Source: Helicobacter pylori NCTC 11637 = CCUG 17874 = ATCC 43504 = JCM 12093 (GTDB lineage: Bacteria > Campylobacterota > Campylobacteria > Campylobacterales > Helicobacteraceae). From it: a stretch of 64,000 bases of DNA. Position 1 is the first letter of the stretch. The number at the start of each line of letters is the position of its first letter. Positions 38,935 to 47,272 of this stretch are shown here, in pieces. The notes under the pieces are model-generated. The model searched no databases and had not been told where the DNA came from. It was given only the letters and a program-made list of their open reading frames with translations. Both the position numbers and the translations under genes were made by a program. The stretch is taken from the NCBI RefSeq assembly GCF_900478295.1, contig NZ_LS483488.1:682001-746000 (forward strand). The letters run 5' to 3'.

Positions 38935-39644
38935 AAACACTCGTGAAAAATACCATGTCTTCTTTTTTGCTATTGTCTGTTTTGATGGCAGAAGATATAA
39001 CAAGCGGTTTAAAACAACTTGATAGCACCTACAAAGAGACTAACCAACAAGTGCTCAAAAACCTAGATGAGATTTTTTCAACCACTAGCCCTAGCGCTAA
39101 TAATGAAATAGGTCAAGAAGATGCTCTAAACATCAAAAAAGCGGCCATTGCTTTGAGAGGAGATTTAGCGTTATTGAAAGCCAATTTTGAAGCGAATGAG
39201 TTATTTTTCATCTCAGAAGATGTGATTTTCAAGACTTATATGTCTAGCCCTGAACTTTTATTAACCTATATGAAAATCAATCCCTTAGACCAAAACACTG
39301 CTGAGCAGCAATGCGGAATATCCGATAAAGTTTTAGTTCTTTATTGTGAAGGGAAGCTGAAAATCGAGCAAGAAAAACAAAATATAAGAGAGCGTTTAGA
39401 AACTTCTCTAAAGACATATCAGAGCAACATTGGAGGTACAGCTTCCTTAATCACTGCTTCACAGACGCTTGTAGAAAGCCTAAAAAATAAAAATTTCATC
39501 AAAGGAATCAGAAAGCTTATGTTAGCTCACAACAAGGTCTTTTTAAATTATTTAGAGGAATTGGACGCATTAGAAAGATCCCTAGAACAAAGTAAGCGAC
39601 AATACCTACAAGAAAGGCAATCAAGTAAGATCATTGTTAAATGA
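38931..39644 (+). CDS. cagL: CagL, integrin-binding pilus adhesin
   Basis: A 237-residue secreted helical-bundle adhesin. Signal peptide at 1-20 (FLLLSVLMA). The integrin-binding RGD is at residues 76-78 (IALRGDLALL), followed by the FEANELFFI segment. Residues 58/59, polymorphic between populations, are Asn-Glu. Cys pairs lie in QQCGISDKVLVLYCEGK. The C-terminus is SKIIVK, as in CagH and CagI. Confidence 0.95.
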   Translation: MKTLVKNTMSSFLLLSVLMAEDITSGLKQLDSTYKETNQQVLKNLDEIFSTTSPSANNEIGQEDALNIKKAAIALRGDLALLKANFEANELFFISEDVIFKTYMSSPELLLTYMKINPLDQNTAEQQCGISDKVLVLYCEGKLKIEQEKQNIRERLETSLKTYQSNIGGTASLITASQTLVESLKNKNFIKGIRKLMLAHNKVFLNYLEELDALERSLEQSKRQYLQERQSSKIIVK

Positions 39645-39725
39645 TTTTTCTGAGACGATAGGCTATGATTTCTAACCTTTGGGATTTGCTTCTCTAGTTG
39701 TTTTTTGAGCTAATAATTTGGATCG

Positions 39726-40646
39726 CTATTTTTTTCCATGAGCAATGCTTTGTTCTATTTGATTAATGACGCTATTGGGCAGTTCAGATTTAGAGTGATT
39801 GTTTGAGAATGTTGCATCTTTTGCTTCATTTTCTTTTGTATCAGTAGTGCCAAACTCACTTGCATTTGTAGTATCTTGGTAGTTATTTTCTTGCTCCATT
39901 TCTTTTTTTCTCTTCTCACAAATAGCGCACGAAGCTATAAGAAAGGTTCTATTGTTGCTGTTATTAAGAGCGAGTTTTAAACCACTCAAGTGTTGTCTAG
40001 AAAATTTGTTATTTTCTGTCTCTATTTCTTGAATTTTTTCTAATAAGGGGGCAAGAATTTTTTGATCCTTGATGCCTTTGATCAAACACTTTCTTAACCC
40101 ATCGTAATCGTTGCTTGAAATAATACACTCATTGATAATGATTTCAATTTCAGGTGTTCTCCACTCATCAGGCACAAGCGGAGCAGCAGGTTTTACAAAA
40201 GCTTCATTCACCTTATTGATCATCTCATCAAAGTTATCATCTTTATTAGATTTGGTTTCAGCGGAAGAATTGCTATTAGGGTTGTCATTCAAAGGGTTAG
40301 CGTTAATTTCGTTTAATTCTTGTAATCCTTTGTGCTTAGCCGCTTTTTTTTGAATAGAAGAGTTGTTCTTTTTTTCAAACGCTTCAATATTCTTTTGAAT
40401 TTGCTCTGCTCTCGCCCTATCATTTCGTAATTTTTCTCTCAAAGCGTTAGTGGCGAATTCTTTTTCCTCTTTTGTAACTTCTTCGTCGTCATGTCTTTGA
40501 TGGAGTGTTTTGATTTTTTTAAAGCCCAAAGCCACTAATTTTTTGTATTCACTCGGTAACAATGCTGTATTGATAGCGTTTAAGCCCCCATAAATAACTA
40601 AAGAATAAAGAGCGACAGAACCTAATTTTTTGAAGATACTTTTCAA
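39726..40646 (-). CDS. cagN: CagN, cag T4SS accessory protein
   Basis: A 306-residue protein with an N-terminal hydrophobic segment (LGSVALYSLVIYGGLNAINTALL) and a long polar, Asn/Lys/Glu-rich body. Known to be membrane-associated and processed; dispensable for CagA translocation in some strains. It is co-directional with cagM, 14 bases downstream, and convergent to cagL. Confidence 0.9.
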   Translation of the reverse strand: MKSIFKKLGSVALYSLVIYGGLNAINTALLPSEYKKLVALGFKKIKTLHQRHDDEEVTKEEKEFATNALREKLRNDRARAEQIQKNIEAFEKKNNSSIQKKAAKHKGLQELNEINANPLNDNPNSNSSAETKSNKDDNFDEMINKVNEAFVKPAAPLVPDEWRTPEIEIIINECIISSNDYDGLRKCLIKGIKDQKILAPLLEKIQEIETENNKFSRQHLSGLKLALNNSNNRTFLIASCAICEKRKKEMEQENNYQDTTNASEFGTTDTKENEAKDATFSNNHSKSELPNSVINQIEQSIAHGKK

Positions 40647-40660
40647 GAGCGTCTCCTTTC

Positions 40661-41791
40661 TTATTCAAAGGGGTTATTCTTGGCAACATTGCTTCGGTAT
40701 GCAGAAACCACTGTTTTGAAGAAATTAAATATCTTGTAGTGTTCTTTTTGCATAGTTGTTTTGTCGCTCATCATAGGATCGCTATCTACGAAAATATTGT
40801 ATTCATTAGTCTTTTTTAATATAGATTTTTTGGATTGGGTATCAAAATTGAAGCTGTCTAAAACCAACAAACACAATTTTTGTTTTTGAGCGAAACTCAA
40901 TTTTTGATTGGTAAAGTTTTTAGTCAAAGTATTCAATTCCACATCATCTTTGACATTTTTCAACAAGTTAGAAAAAGCCTCATAGCCCTTTAAGTATTTC
41001 TCATTAATCTTATCAATCGCCATGCTAAACGCCAAGCGTTCCGAGTTAAAAATAAGCGTGTTAGTAGCCTTTTGAGCAATATCTTTTGCTTTGGAGTCAA
41101 ACTTGTTTCTTTCAAGCTGTAAGTAATAATCTATATTATCCAATTCTTTTCTGCTCAATAAATTAGAAATGTTATTGGAATATTCTTCAATCGCTTGCTT
41201 GTAAGATAAAGCTAATCGGCTCGCTTTTTTGTTTTGTTCTTCATCTAAAGAAAACACACCCATTTGAAGCAAAGCCTGAGCCTTATCTTTAGTGGTAGCG
41301 GTAGTTTTTTTAAAAATACTGCTCGTTTTCACTTGGGGGTAGTAATAACTCAAACGCTCCTTATCTTCTTTGGTGAATGTTTCTTGGTTTAAAACATAGG
41401 CATAAGGGTTAGGGAGGAGTTTCTTATAGAGAGGGTTATCTTTTAAGGCTTGCTCTAGATCCCCATAAGCCTTTGACTTAGCAGTAAGGATTTTACCTCT
41501 TGTCTCTTTCTCTAGAGCCTCTTTTTCTTTTTTGTATTTGTTTTCTAAATCTAAAAGGACTTTAGCTCTGTAATCCACAAGCTCTTTGATTTTTTGTTTT
41601 CTAAAAACCAAGTCTTCTAAGAAATCATGCGTATTGTTTAAGAGCTTCTTGCGAGCCTTAAGAGCGTCTTCTTTTGCAGCCACTTCTTCTTGTTCTTTTT
41701 TTATCTCGTTGAAAAATGAACCAAACTGCTCCACATTAGCCGACAAAACTCCAAACGCAACCAATGAGCTAAAAACGATTTTTGCAAGCAT
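40661..41791 (-). CDS. cagM: CagM, outer-membrane core complex protein
   Basis: A 376-residue periplasmic protein with a signal peptide (MLAKIVFSSLVAFGVLSA) and a helical body. CagM is a core component of the Cag outer-membrane complex with CagT, Cag3, CagX and CagY and is essential for CagA delivery. The gene is intact. It heads the minus-strand cagM-cagN unit, divergent from the cagP leader. Confidence 0.93.
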   Translation of the reverse strand: MLAKIVFSSLVAFGVLSANVEQFGSFFNEIKKEQEEVAAKEDALKARKKLLNNTHDFLEDLVFRKQKIKELVDYRAKVLLDLENKYKKEKEALEKETRGKILTAKSKAYGDLEQALKDNPLYKKLLPNPYAYVLNQETFTKEDKERLSYYYPQVKTSSIFKKTTATTKDKAQALLQMGVFSLDEEQNKKASRLALSYKQAIEEYSNNISNLLSRKELDNIDYYLQLERNKFDSKAKDIAQKATNTLIFNSERLAFSMAIDKINEKYLKGYEAFSNLLKNVKDDVELNTLTKNFTNQKLSFAQKQKLCLLVLDSFNFDTQSKKSILKKTNEYNIFVDSDPMMSDKTTMQKEHYKIFNFFKTVVSAYRSNVAKNNPFE

Positions 41792-41978
41792 CTTATAGTT
41801 TTTGTAACCTTAAATTTTCAAAAAATGTCAACACATTTTACCACAATTTTTACAAAACTATGAATTAAAATTTTTCCATATCCAAAAGGTAAGTAAAATC
41901 TAGGTCTTATAGTGTTATGTTTTTCTTGCTTGTATGCGGCTTGTTGGTATTTTTAAGTTTCTCTTAAGATTATTTCTA

Positions 41979-41984
41979 TATAAT
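41979..41984 (+). promoter_or_regulatory. Predicted -10 box of the cagP/CncR1 leader
   Basis: TATAAT, 240 bases upstream of the cagP start codon, consistent with a long 5' leader. Confidence 0.5.
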
Positions 41985-41990
41985 AGATTA

Positions 41991-42200
41991 GTATTTTTTA
42001 GATGGAAAACTCTTTTATTCTTTAACAGATGTTTTCTGTTCTTTTTTTGGCGTAAACAAACAAATCGTTGGTTTGTGCTATACCACATGCTAGTATCAGC
42101 AAGTGGGGTATTCTTTGAGATTTGGAGTTAGATTAGGGTGGTTTTGTAAAATATTTATTATTTTATGCTCCTTTGTAAGTTCACCGCTCTGAACTAAACT
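41991..42200 (+). ncRNA. cncR1: Putative CncR1 small RNA from the cagP promoter
   Basis: Published work places an abundant small RNA (CncR1, about 210 bases) just upstream of cagP, expressed from its promoter. The gap 41792-42218 has no gene and contains a strong -10 box at 41979-41984 and self-complementary segments, for example ATACCAC near 42080 with GTGGGGTAT. The boundaries given are estimates from that size. A hairpin with a U run at 42024-42048 could also end transcripts early. Confidence 0.45.
42024..42048 (+). terminator. Terminator-like hairpin in the cagP leader
   Basis: AACAGA-TGTTT-TCTGTT stem-loop followed by C and seven T. The stem is only 6 bp and AT-rich, so it may act as a weak attenuator. 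Confidence 0.35.
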
Positions 42201-42218
42201 ACTTCTTTAAAAACCAAA

Positions 42219-42564
42219 ATGGAACAACCGAATTAGCAAATTAAAACAAAACTTCTTACAATTCAAACATTCTTTCAACAAACATTTAGATAAGTACAGC
42301 CTTTATTATAGGCTGTTCAATATCAGCTCTATCGTTATAGGTTTTTTAATAGCGCTTTTTTCTTATGCGGCAGGGGTGATTTTAGTTTATCCAATATTAT
42401 TCCTATTTGCTCTTATAATAAAACCTAGCTTTTTTTATTACACTACTTATCTTTTGCTACTCGTTTCTCTCAGCATAATAAGCAAATACTATCTCTTAAG
42501 CCACGCAAATTTCACAATGAAGCTAATCATGTTTATGACTCAATGGCAAAATTGGTTCTTATGA
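42219..42564 (+). pseudogene. cagP: cagP with a one-base frameshift near the start
   Basis: The ATG at 42219 reads MEQPN and then TAG (42234-42236) because of one extra T. Removing one T gives a continuous 114-residue frame (SKLKQNFLQFKHSFNKHLDK...NWFL), exactly the known CagP length. The shifted part has three hydrophobic membrane segments. No alternative standard start precedes the long frame; the first ATG within it is at 42376. CagP is not required for CagA transfer in published mutant screens. Confidence 0.75.
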
Positions 42565-42996
42565 TTCGTTCAAAAATTTCTCAAGACTTGATTTAGAGAA
42601 ATTTCTTTATTTCCACACATTAGCATAAAACCTTACTGGCTAAAAACTAAAATCTTTTTAAGCGCATACACAAAGCTAGCCTATTTGAAAAAACCAATCT
42701 ATTTTTGGTATTCAAATCCTAAAACCCCATGATTTTAAATTTAAAGGAGTGTTTTTTAAAAATAATTCTGCATCTAGTGTGTTAGTAATTTGTTTTTGAT
42801 ATGGTGGTGGTTTTCCAAATTAATATTGAGAAAAATTTGCTATAATTAGGAGATAAAAACAAAAAGAATATGGCTTGTTTGGTGGCAAAATATTTGATTT
42901 GTTTGCGATTGGTTGTTACTTATCGCTTGATTTCATGAGTAATCTTACCAATAGATTCAAGAATCTTGTTAGTAGCTTTAGGTATGCTATTGTGAA
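42565..42996. other. Intergenic region cagP-cagQ with predicted promoter
   Basis: 432 bases. An extended -10 (TGCTATAAT, box at 42841-42846) could drive cagQ with a leader of about 150 bases. Short frames (such as 22 codons from ATG 42870) are not convincing genes. Confidence 0.5.
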
Positions 42997-43377
42997 ATGC
43001 TTCCTACTAAAACACGCATTAGAGATCCGAACAAGCAAGAACTTACACAACCAAAAATAAAAGGATTGAGTATGGGAAAAATTTTAGCTTCTTTGTTGGG
43101 TGGCGGAACAAATCTTTTTACAGGTTTATCCAGTGATTTGTTTTCTATGATATTAAATTTTTTGTTCTTTCTGATGTTAATGATGGGACTTAATGAAGCA
43201 TTAGGGAAAAAATTTAATTTGCCTATGGACAATATCAAGAATTTTATGGCAGAAGTGCTGAAGAATGGATTCGATAGCATCAAAAACATGGGATCTGCTT
43301 TGGTTGGTAATGGTTTTGGTAGCAGCAAATCAGACAAAACCGCTAATAAAATGAGTGTCTCTCAAGTAAGACTCTAG
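42997..43377 (+). CDS. cagQ: CagQ, small membrane protein of the cag island
   Basis: 126 residues from ATG 42997, the annotated CagQ length. ATG 43072 (MGKILASLLGGGTN) has a better ribosome site, AAAGGA, 6 bases upstream, and would give 101 residues. One membrane segment (LFSMILNFLFFLMLMMGL) follows. Not required for CagA translocation; function unknown. Confidence 0.75.
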   Translation: MLPTKTRIRDPNKQELTQPKIKGLSMGKILASLLGGGTNLFTGLSSDLFSMILNFLFFLMLMMGLNEALGKKFNLPMDNIKNFMAEVLKNGFDSIKNMGSALVGNGFGSSKSDKTANKMSVSQVRL

Positions 43378-43394
43378 TAGTGTATTAACTATCT

Positions 43395-43417
43395 AAAGAT
43401 GAAATTTTTTCATCTTT
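43395..43417 (+). terminator. Stem-loop after cagQ
   Basis: A 10-bp perfect stem AAAGATGAAA / TTTCATCTTT with a TTT loop, 18 bases after the cagQ stop codon. It has no following T run, so terminator activity is uncertain. An ORF of 28 codons (MKFFHLSRKALFDQQGNRLP...) starts inside it at 43399 and ends at 43485. Confidence 0.4.
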
Positions 43418-43813
43418 CACGCAAAGCTTTGTTTGATCAACAAGGCAATAGATTGCCAGCTGAACATTATGATTTTATTACTTAAGACTCCTTTTTGAAA
43501 GTTGAGTTATCTTGACCATTTAGTTGTAACGCATTTTTACAACCGATCTTGCTTTTTTAAAAATAATATATAATATTAAAACTTTTTTAAATCGGTTTTT
43601 AGGGCTATTTGTGAAAGCGTTTTTTGTAGGTTTTGAAAAATAGATATAAGAGTGGTTGAAACAATATTTTATGGTTAAAAAATGGTTTCTTGCTCTTTGA
43701 ATTATGACCGCTCTGAAATTTTCACACAACAGATATTGTATAATTTTAATATAAACTTTACGATTTAAACAATCTAAAGAGAAACAAAATCCATTGAAGG
43801 GACCAAGAGCGAT
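43418..43813. other. Intergenic region cagQ-cagS with predicted promoter
   Basis: About 400 AT-rich bases. TATAAT at 43739-43744 lies 69 bases upstream of cagS and is its likely -10 box. No supported gene apart from the 28-codon frame starting in the stem-loop. Confidence 0.5.
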
Positions 43814-44413
43814 ATGAGTAATAACATGCGAAAACTCTTCTCAATTATTGCTGACTCAAAAAATAAGAAAGAAAAACTTATTGAGAGTTTGCAGGAGAAC
43901 GAACTTTTAAACACTGATGAAAAAAAGAAAATCATAGATCAAATAAAAACCATGCATGATTTTTTCAAACAGATGCATACAAACAAGGGAGCGTTAGATA
44001 AGGTTCTAAGAAATTACATGAAAGATTATCGTGCTGTTATCAAAAGCATTGGTGTTGATAAGTTTAAAAAGGTTTATCGATTGCTTGAGAGTGAGACTAT
44101 GGAGCTGTTGCATGCGATTGCAAAGAATCCTAATTTCTTATTCTCTAAATTTGATCGATCAATTCTTGGAATATTTCTGCCTTTCTTCAGTAAGCCCGTC
44201 ATGTTCAAGATGAGTATTAGAGAAATGGACTCGCAAATAGAATTGTATGGCACTAAGCTCCCACTATTGAAATTGTTTGTGATGACAGATGAAGAAGTGA
44301 ATTTCTATGCTAATCTAAAAACCATTGAACAATATAACGACTATGTTAGGGATTTGCTGATGAAATTTGATCTTGAAAAATACATGAAAGAAAAAGGAGT
44401 GCAAAACGCTTGA
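43814..44413 (+). CDS. cagS: CagS, cag island protein of unknown function
   Basis: A 199-residue all-helical cytoplasmic protein without signal peptide. Known CagS has a helical crystal structure and is dispensable for CagA translocation. GAAGGGA precedes ATG 43814; a second ATG four codons in is an alternative. Transcribed toward cagT. Confidence 0.9.
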   Translation: MSNNMRKLFSIIADSKNKKEKLIESLQENELLNTDEKKKIIDQIKTMHDFFKQMHTNKGALDKVLRNYMKDYRAVIKSIGVDKFKKVYRLLESETMELLHAIAKNPNFLFSKFDRSILGIFLPFFSKPVMFKMSIREMDSQIELYGTKLPLLKLFVMTDEEVNFYANLKTIEQYNDYVRDLLMKFDLEKYMKEKGVQNA

Positions 44414-44421
44414 TGTGGAAA

Positions 44422-44551
44422 ATGAACAAAAAATCTCGGTGCAACTAACAAAACTCAGTTTGAAAAATATTTGTCTCAAGCAGAGACAGAATTAAAAAAT
44501 GATGAGTGCTTTAAAAAGATTACCTACTTGATCGCCTTACCTATCAAGTAA
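44422..44551 (+). pseudogene. HP0533-like small ORF with a one-base frameshift
   Basis: From ATG 44422 the frame stops after a few codons (MNKKSRCN). One A less in the A6 run at 44428-44433 gives a 42-codon frame: MNKNLGATNKTQFEKYLSQA... ending YLIALPIK. Its position between cagS and cagT matches the small HP0533 ORF of strain 26695. Function unknown; it may not be a real gene. Confidence 0.35.
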
Positions 44552-44609
44552 GGCTAACGCCTATTGGCGTTGCTCTCTACCCTTATACTCTCTCCCTTTT
44601 TTCTTCCAA

Positions 44610-45452
44610 TCACTTACCACTGAGCAAACTTCTGATTTGATTGCGCAAGTATTCATTCTCTCTTTCTTCTTGTAGCTTCTCCCTAATTTCTTCTTCTTTG
44701 GCTTGCATGTTCAAGTTGCCATTCTTAAAAATCTCAGAACTAATCACATTCTGCCTCATTTGATAACCTGCACGATTACTCAATGTTTCTAAAATCTCTC
44801 GTTGGTTATTTTTCCTAGTGGTATATTCTTGTTCCTTGTCTTGTAAGAGAGTTTTGTAATACTGATTGATTTTTTCTAGCTGAGCTTTTTCTCTTGCCAC
44901 TTCATTGATCACTTGCTTGTTGTTTGCTCCACTCACATCATAGCCATGCAAGTTTTTTGTGTTAGCTCCTAGCATTGGCTGACTTCCTTGCAACACATCA
45001 AAGGTCTGTGGTTTTTCTTTGTTGTTGGGATTATCATTGTAGTTACTCGCTATCATCACCACACCCTTTTGATTCAAAGTGGGTTGCAAGTAAAAATCAA
45101 TGTCGGATCTTGCTCCATTAGCTTGGAAGTAATTCTTGTATTGAAGGATCTTATTGGCATCGCCTATGAGCGTAATCTTTTTAGAATGGTGAACAAGTTT
45201 GAAAGTTAGTACAACTTGTTTATTATCCAACAAATAGTCCTTGTAATTTGGCAACTTCACTTGCACCATGAATGGTGTGTCTTTGAGCTTGTCATTTAAG
45301 GGTATCTCACTATACTTCTCTATCAGTTCATTATACACAGGCGTATAAACATGGTTCTTTTGTTTCACCACTTTTTTCGCATAATTACTGCATGCACTTA
45401 AAATTAAGCACAGAATTGTCGCACCGATTAAAACACTTGCTCTCAGTTTCAT
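44610..45452 (-). CDS. cagT: CagT, VirB7-like outer-membrane lipoprotein
   Basis: A 280-residue lipoprotein of the Cag outer-membrane core complex. The signal peptide ends in lipobox LSAC (Cys21). The middle holds a compact domain ([22 protein letters not shown]), and the C-terminal half is charged and helical. Much larger than classical VirB7. Essential for CagA translocation and pilus formation. 12 bases downstream of cagU on the minus strand. Confidence 0.95.
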   Translation of the reverse strand: MKLRASVLIGATILCLILSACSNYAKKVVKQKNHVYTPVYNELIEKYSEIPLNDKLKDTPFMVQVKLPNYKDYLLDNKQVVLTFKLVHHSKKITLIGDANKILQYKNYFQANGARSDIDFYLQPTLNQKGVVMIASNYNDNPNNKEKPQTFDVLQGSQPMLGANTKNLHGYDVSGANNKQVINEVAREKAQLEKINQYYKTLLQDKEQEYTTRKNNQREILETLSNRAGYQMRQNVISSEIFKNGNLNMQAKEEEIREKLQEERENEYLRNQIRSLLSGK

Positions 45453-45464
45453 TATTGTTTCTCC

Positions 45465-46115
45465 TTATTGCTCTTGTTTCTTTGAAGTGAAAAGACCATT
45501 GATAAAATTTTTTATACCAATAACCTTAATAACTTTATAAATCAAATAGCCCATGCCTATGAAGCAAATGTTTTTCAAAACAAAGAGCACCTTGTCGTTA
45601 GTGCTACCAATTCCTAAGATATACAGTTCATAAATAGATCTAATTGTTTCTAATCCAAAAAACAAAACCGCACCTACACCAAAGGCATAGTAAAAATACT
45701 GAAGTTTTAGTTTTGTTTTTAGACTTTCCACCAAATCCACATTTTTGCTAGTTCTTAAAAATACAAAATAGATTGCAAACAAAACAAATATCCCACCCAT
45801 ACATAATCCTAACAGATGCTCTAGTCCCCCTATATATCCTAAGAATGAATGAGCGTATGCTTCCATTATTCTTTGTTTGGCTTGTCCTATCTGCATCAGA
45901 AGTTCATACCTTTTTTCTTGCGGTAGCTTTTCTATTTCTATCAGGATATTTTTCAACTCTTCTTGATTCTTTAAAGCTTCGTGAAATCTTTGCTCCCCTA
46001 AACTCCCTTTGGGATATAACGAGTCTAGCAAATTTAAAAGATCATTGCTCTGTGAGTTGCTAGGTAATGGAGCGTTTAGCGAATTGGATCCATGATGCTC
46101 TGTTGTATCGTTCAT
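45465..46115 (-). CDS. cagU: CagU, inner-membrane T4SS protein
   Basis: A 216-residue inner-membrane protein. Residues 1-85 are polar; membrane segments follow (LLGLCMGGIFVLFAIYFVFL, YFYYAFGVGAVLFFGLETI and VLKNICFIGMGYLIYKVIKVIGI). Required for CagA translocation in mutant screens, with no clear homologue in other T4SS. GAAAGGAA precedes the ATG. Confidence 0.92.
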   Translation of the reverse strand: MNDTTEHHGSNSLNAPLPSNSQSNDLLNLLDSLYPKGSLGEQRFHEALKNQEELKNILIEIEKLPQEKRYELLMQIGQAKQRIMEAYAHSFLGYIGGLEHLLGLCMGGIFVLFAIYFVFLRTSKNVDLVESLKTKLKLQYFYYAFGVGAVLFFGLETIRSIYELYILGIGSTNDKVLFVLKNICFIGMGYLIYKVIKVIGIKNFINGLFTSKKQEQ

Positions 46116-46437
46116 GAAATTCCTTTCAAGAATTAAATTGAGAAATTGTTTTGTTATTATACCATTCTCTCTGAGTTGTGATTGTCTTATTTCTTTGAAT
46201 TAGGCGCTTCTAAAATTTCATTACTGAGTTACGACTGCTTACTTATTGCTCTTACTTTTTGAGTTGCATCGTGTTTCATCTTGCTTCTTGTTTGAAGCAA
46301 TCCGCTACTTACATTTATTATAAGGAATCTTTGTTCAACGCCTTATCCAAAAAGGTTTTTGTTAAAGGTTTTTTCAAATATATATTTTTACAGAAATTTT
46401 GCTATACTATAACTGAAATTGTTTTAAGGAGTTTTTG
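46116..46437. promoter_or_regulatory. Divergent promoter region cagU / cagV
   Basis: 322 bases between divergent units. Minus strand: extended -10 TGGTATAAT (box 46156-46161) upstream of cagU. Plus strand: extended -10 TGCTATACT (box 46403-46408) upstream of the cagV leader ORF. No gene seen between them. Confidence 0.6.
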
Positions 46438-46500
46438 ATGAAAAAATTTCTCAAGTATTTCTCAAATTTTACAACCAACGAACCAATAACTAAACAATAA
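46438..46500 (+). CDS. Leader peptide ORF upstream of cagV (20 aa)
   Basis: An ORF MKKFLKYFSNFTTNEPITKQ with a strong ribosome site (AAGGAG, 7 bases upstream) stops 9 bases before the cagV ATG, which itself has no obvious Shine-Dalgarno. This arrangement suggests translational coupling. It is not known to me as an annotated gene. Confidence 0.45.
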   Translation: MKKFLKYFSNFTTNEPITKQ

Positions 46501-46509
46501 AGCTGTCGC

Positions 46510-47268
46510 ATGTTAGGGAAAAAAAACGAGGAAGTCTTGATTGATGAAAGTTTGGTTGGGGGTGTGATAGCCCTTGATAGATTGGCAAAACTCAATAAGG
46601 CCAATAGGACTTTCAAAAGGGCTTTTTATCTCTCTATGGCACTCAATGTCGTCGCTGTAACGAGTATTGTGATGATGATGCCTTTGAAGAAAACAGATAT
46701 ATTTGTTTATGGCATTGATCGATACACAGGAGAATTTAAAATTGTCAAACGCTCCGATGCTAGGCAAATTGTCAATTCTGAAGCTGTTGTGGATAGCGCA
46801 ACTTCAAAATTTGTCTCATTGCTGTTTGGTTATAGCAAAAATTCTTTGAGGGATCGCAAGGATCAACTAATGCAGTATTGCGATGTGAGTTTCCAAACCC
46901 AAGCAATGAGAATGTTCAATGAAAATATCAGACAATTCGTAGATAAAGTCCGAGCAGAAGCTATCATTAGTTCTAACATACAAAGAGAAAAAGTCAAAAA
47001 TAGTCCCTTAACGAGATTAACATTTTTCATTACCATCAAAATCACACCCGATACAATGGAAAATTATGAATATATTACTAAAAAACAAGTAACTATTTAT
47101 TATGATTTTGCTAGAGGCAACTCTTCTCAAGAAAATCTTATCATCAATCCTTTTGGCTTCAAAGTGTTTGACATTCAAATCACAGATTTACAAAACGAAC
47201 AGACGGTAAGCGAAATTTTGAGAAAGATTAAAGAAGTGGAATCAAAAAATAAGGCATTAAAACAATAA
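46510..47268 (+). CDS. cagV: CagV, VirB8-like inner-membrane protein
   Basis: A 252-residue VirB8-type protein: short cytoplasmic N-terminus, one membrane segment (AFYLSMALNVVAVTSIVMMMPL, about 37-58) and a periplasmic NTF2-like domain including YGIDRYTGEFKIVKRSD and NPFGFKVFDIQITD. Nucleates T4SS assembly in other systems. No own ribosome site is apparent; see the leader ORF. cagW follows after 4 bases. Confidence 0.94.
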   Translation: MLGKKNEEVLIDESLVGGVIALDRLAKLNKANRTFKRAFYLSMALNVVAVTSIVMMMPLKKTDIFVYGIDRYTGEFKIVKRSDARQIVNSEAVVDSATSKFVSLLFGYSKNSLRDRKDQLMQYCDVSFQTQAMRMFNENIRQFVDKVRAEAIISSNIQREKVKNSPLTRLTFFITIKITPDTMENYEYITKKQVTIYYDFARGNSSQENLIINPFGFKVFDIQITDLQNEQTVSEILRKIKEVESKNKALKQ

Positions 47269-47272
47269 GAGC

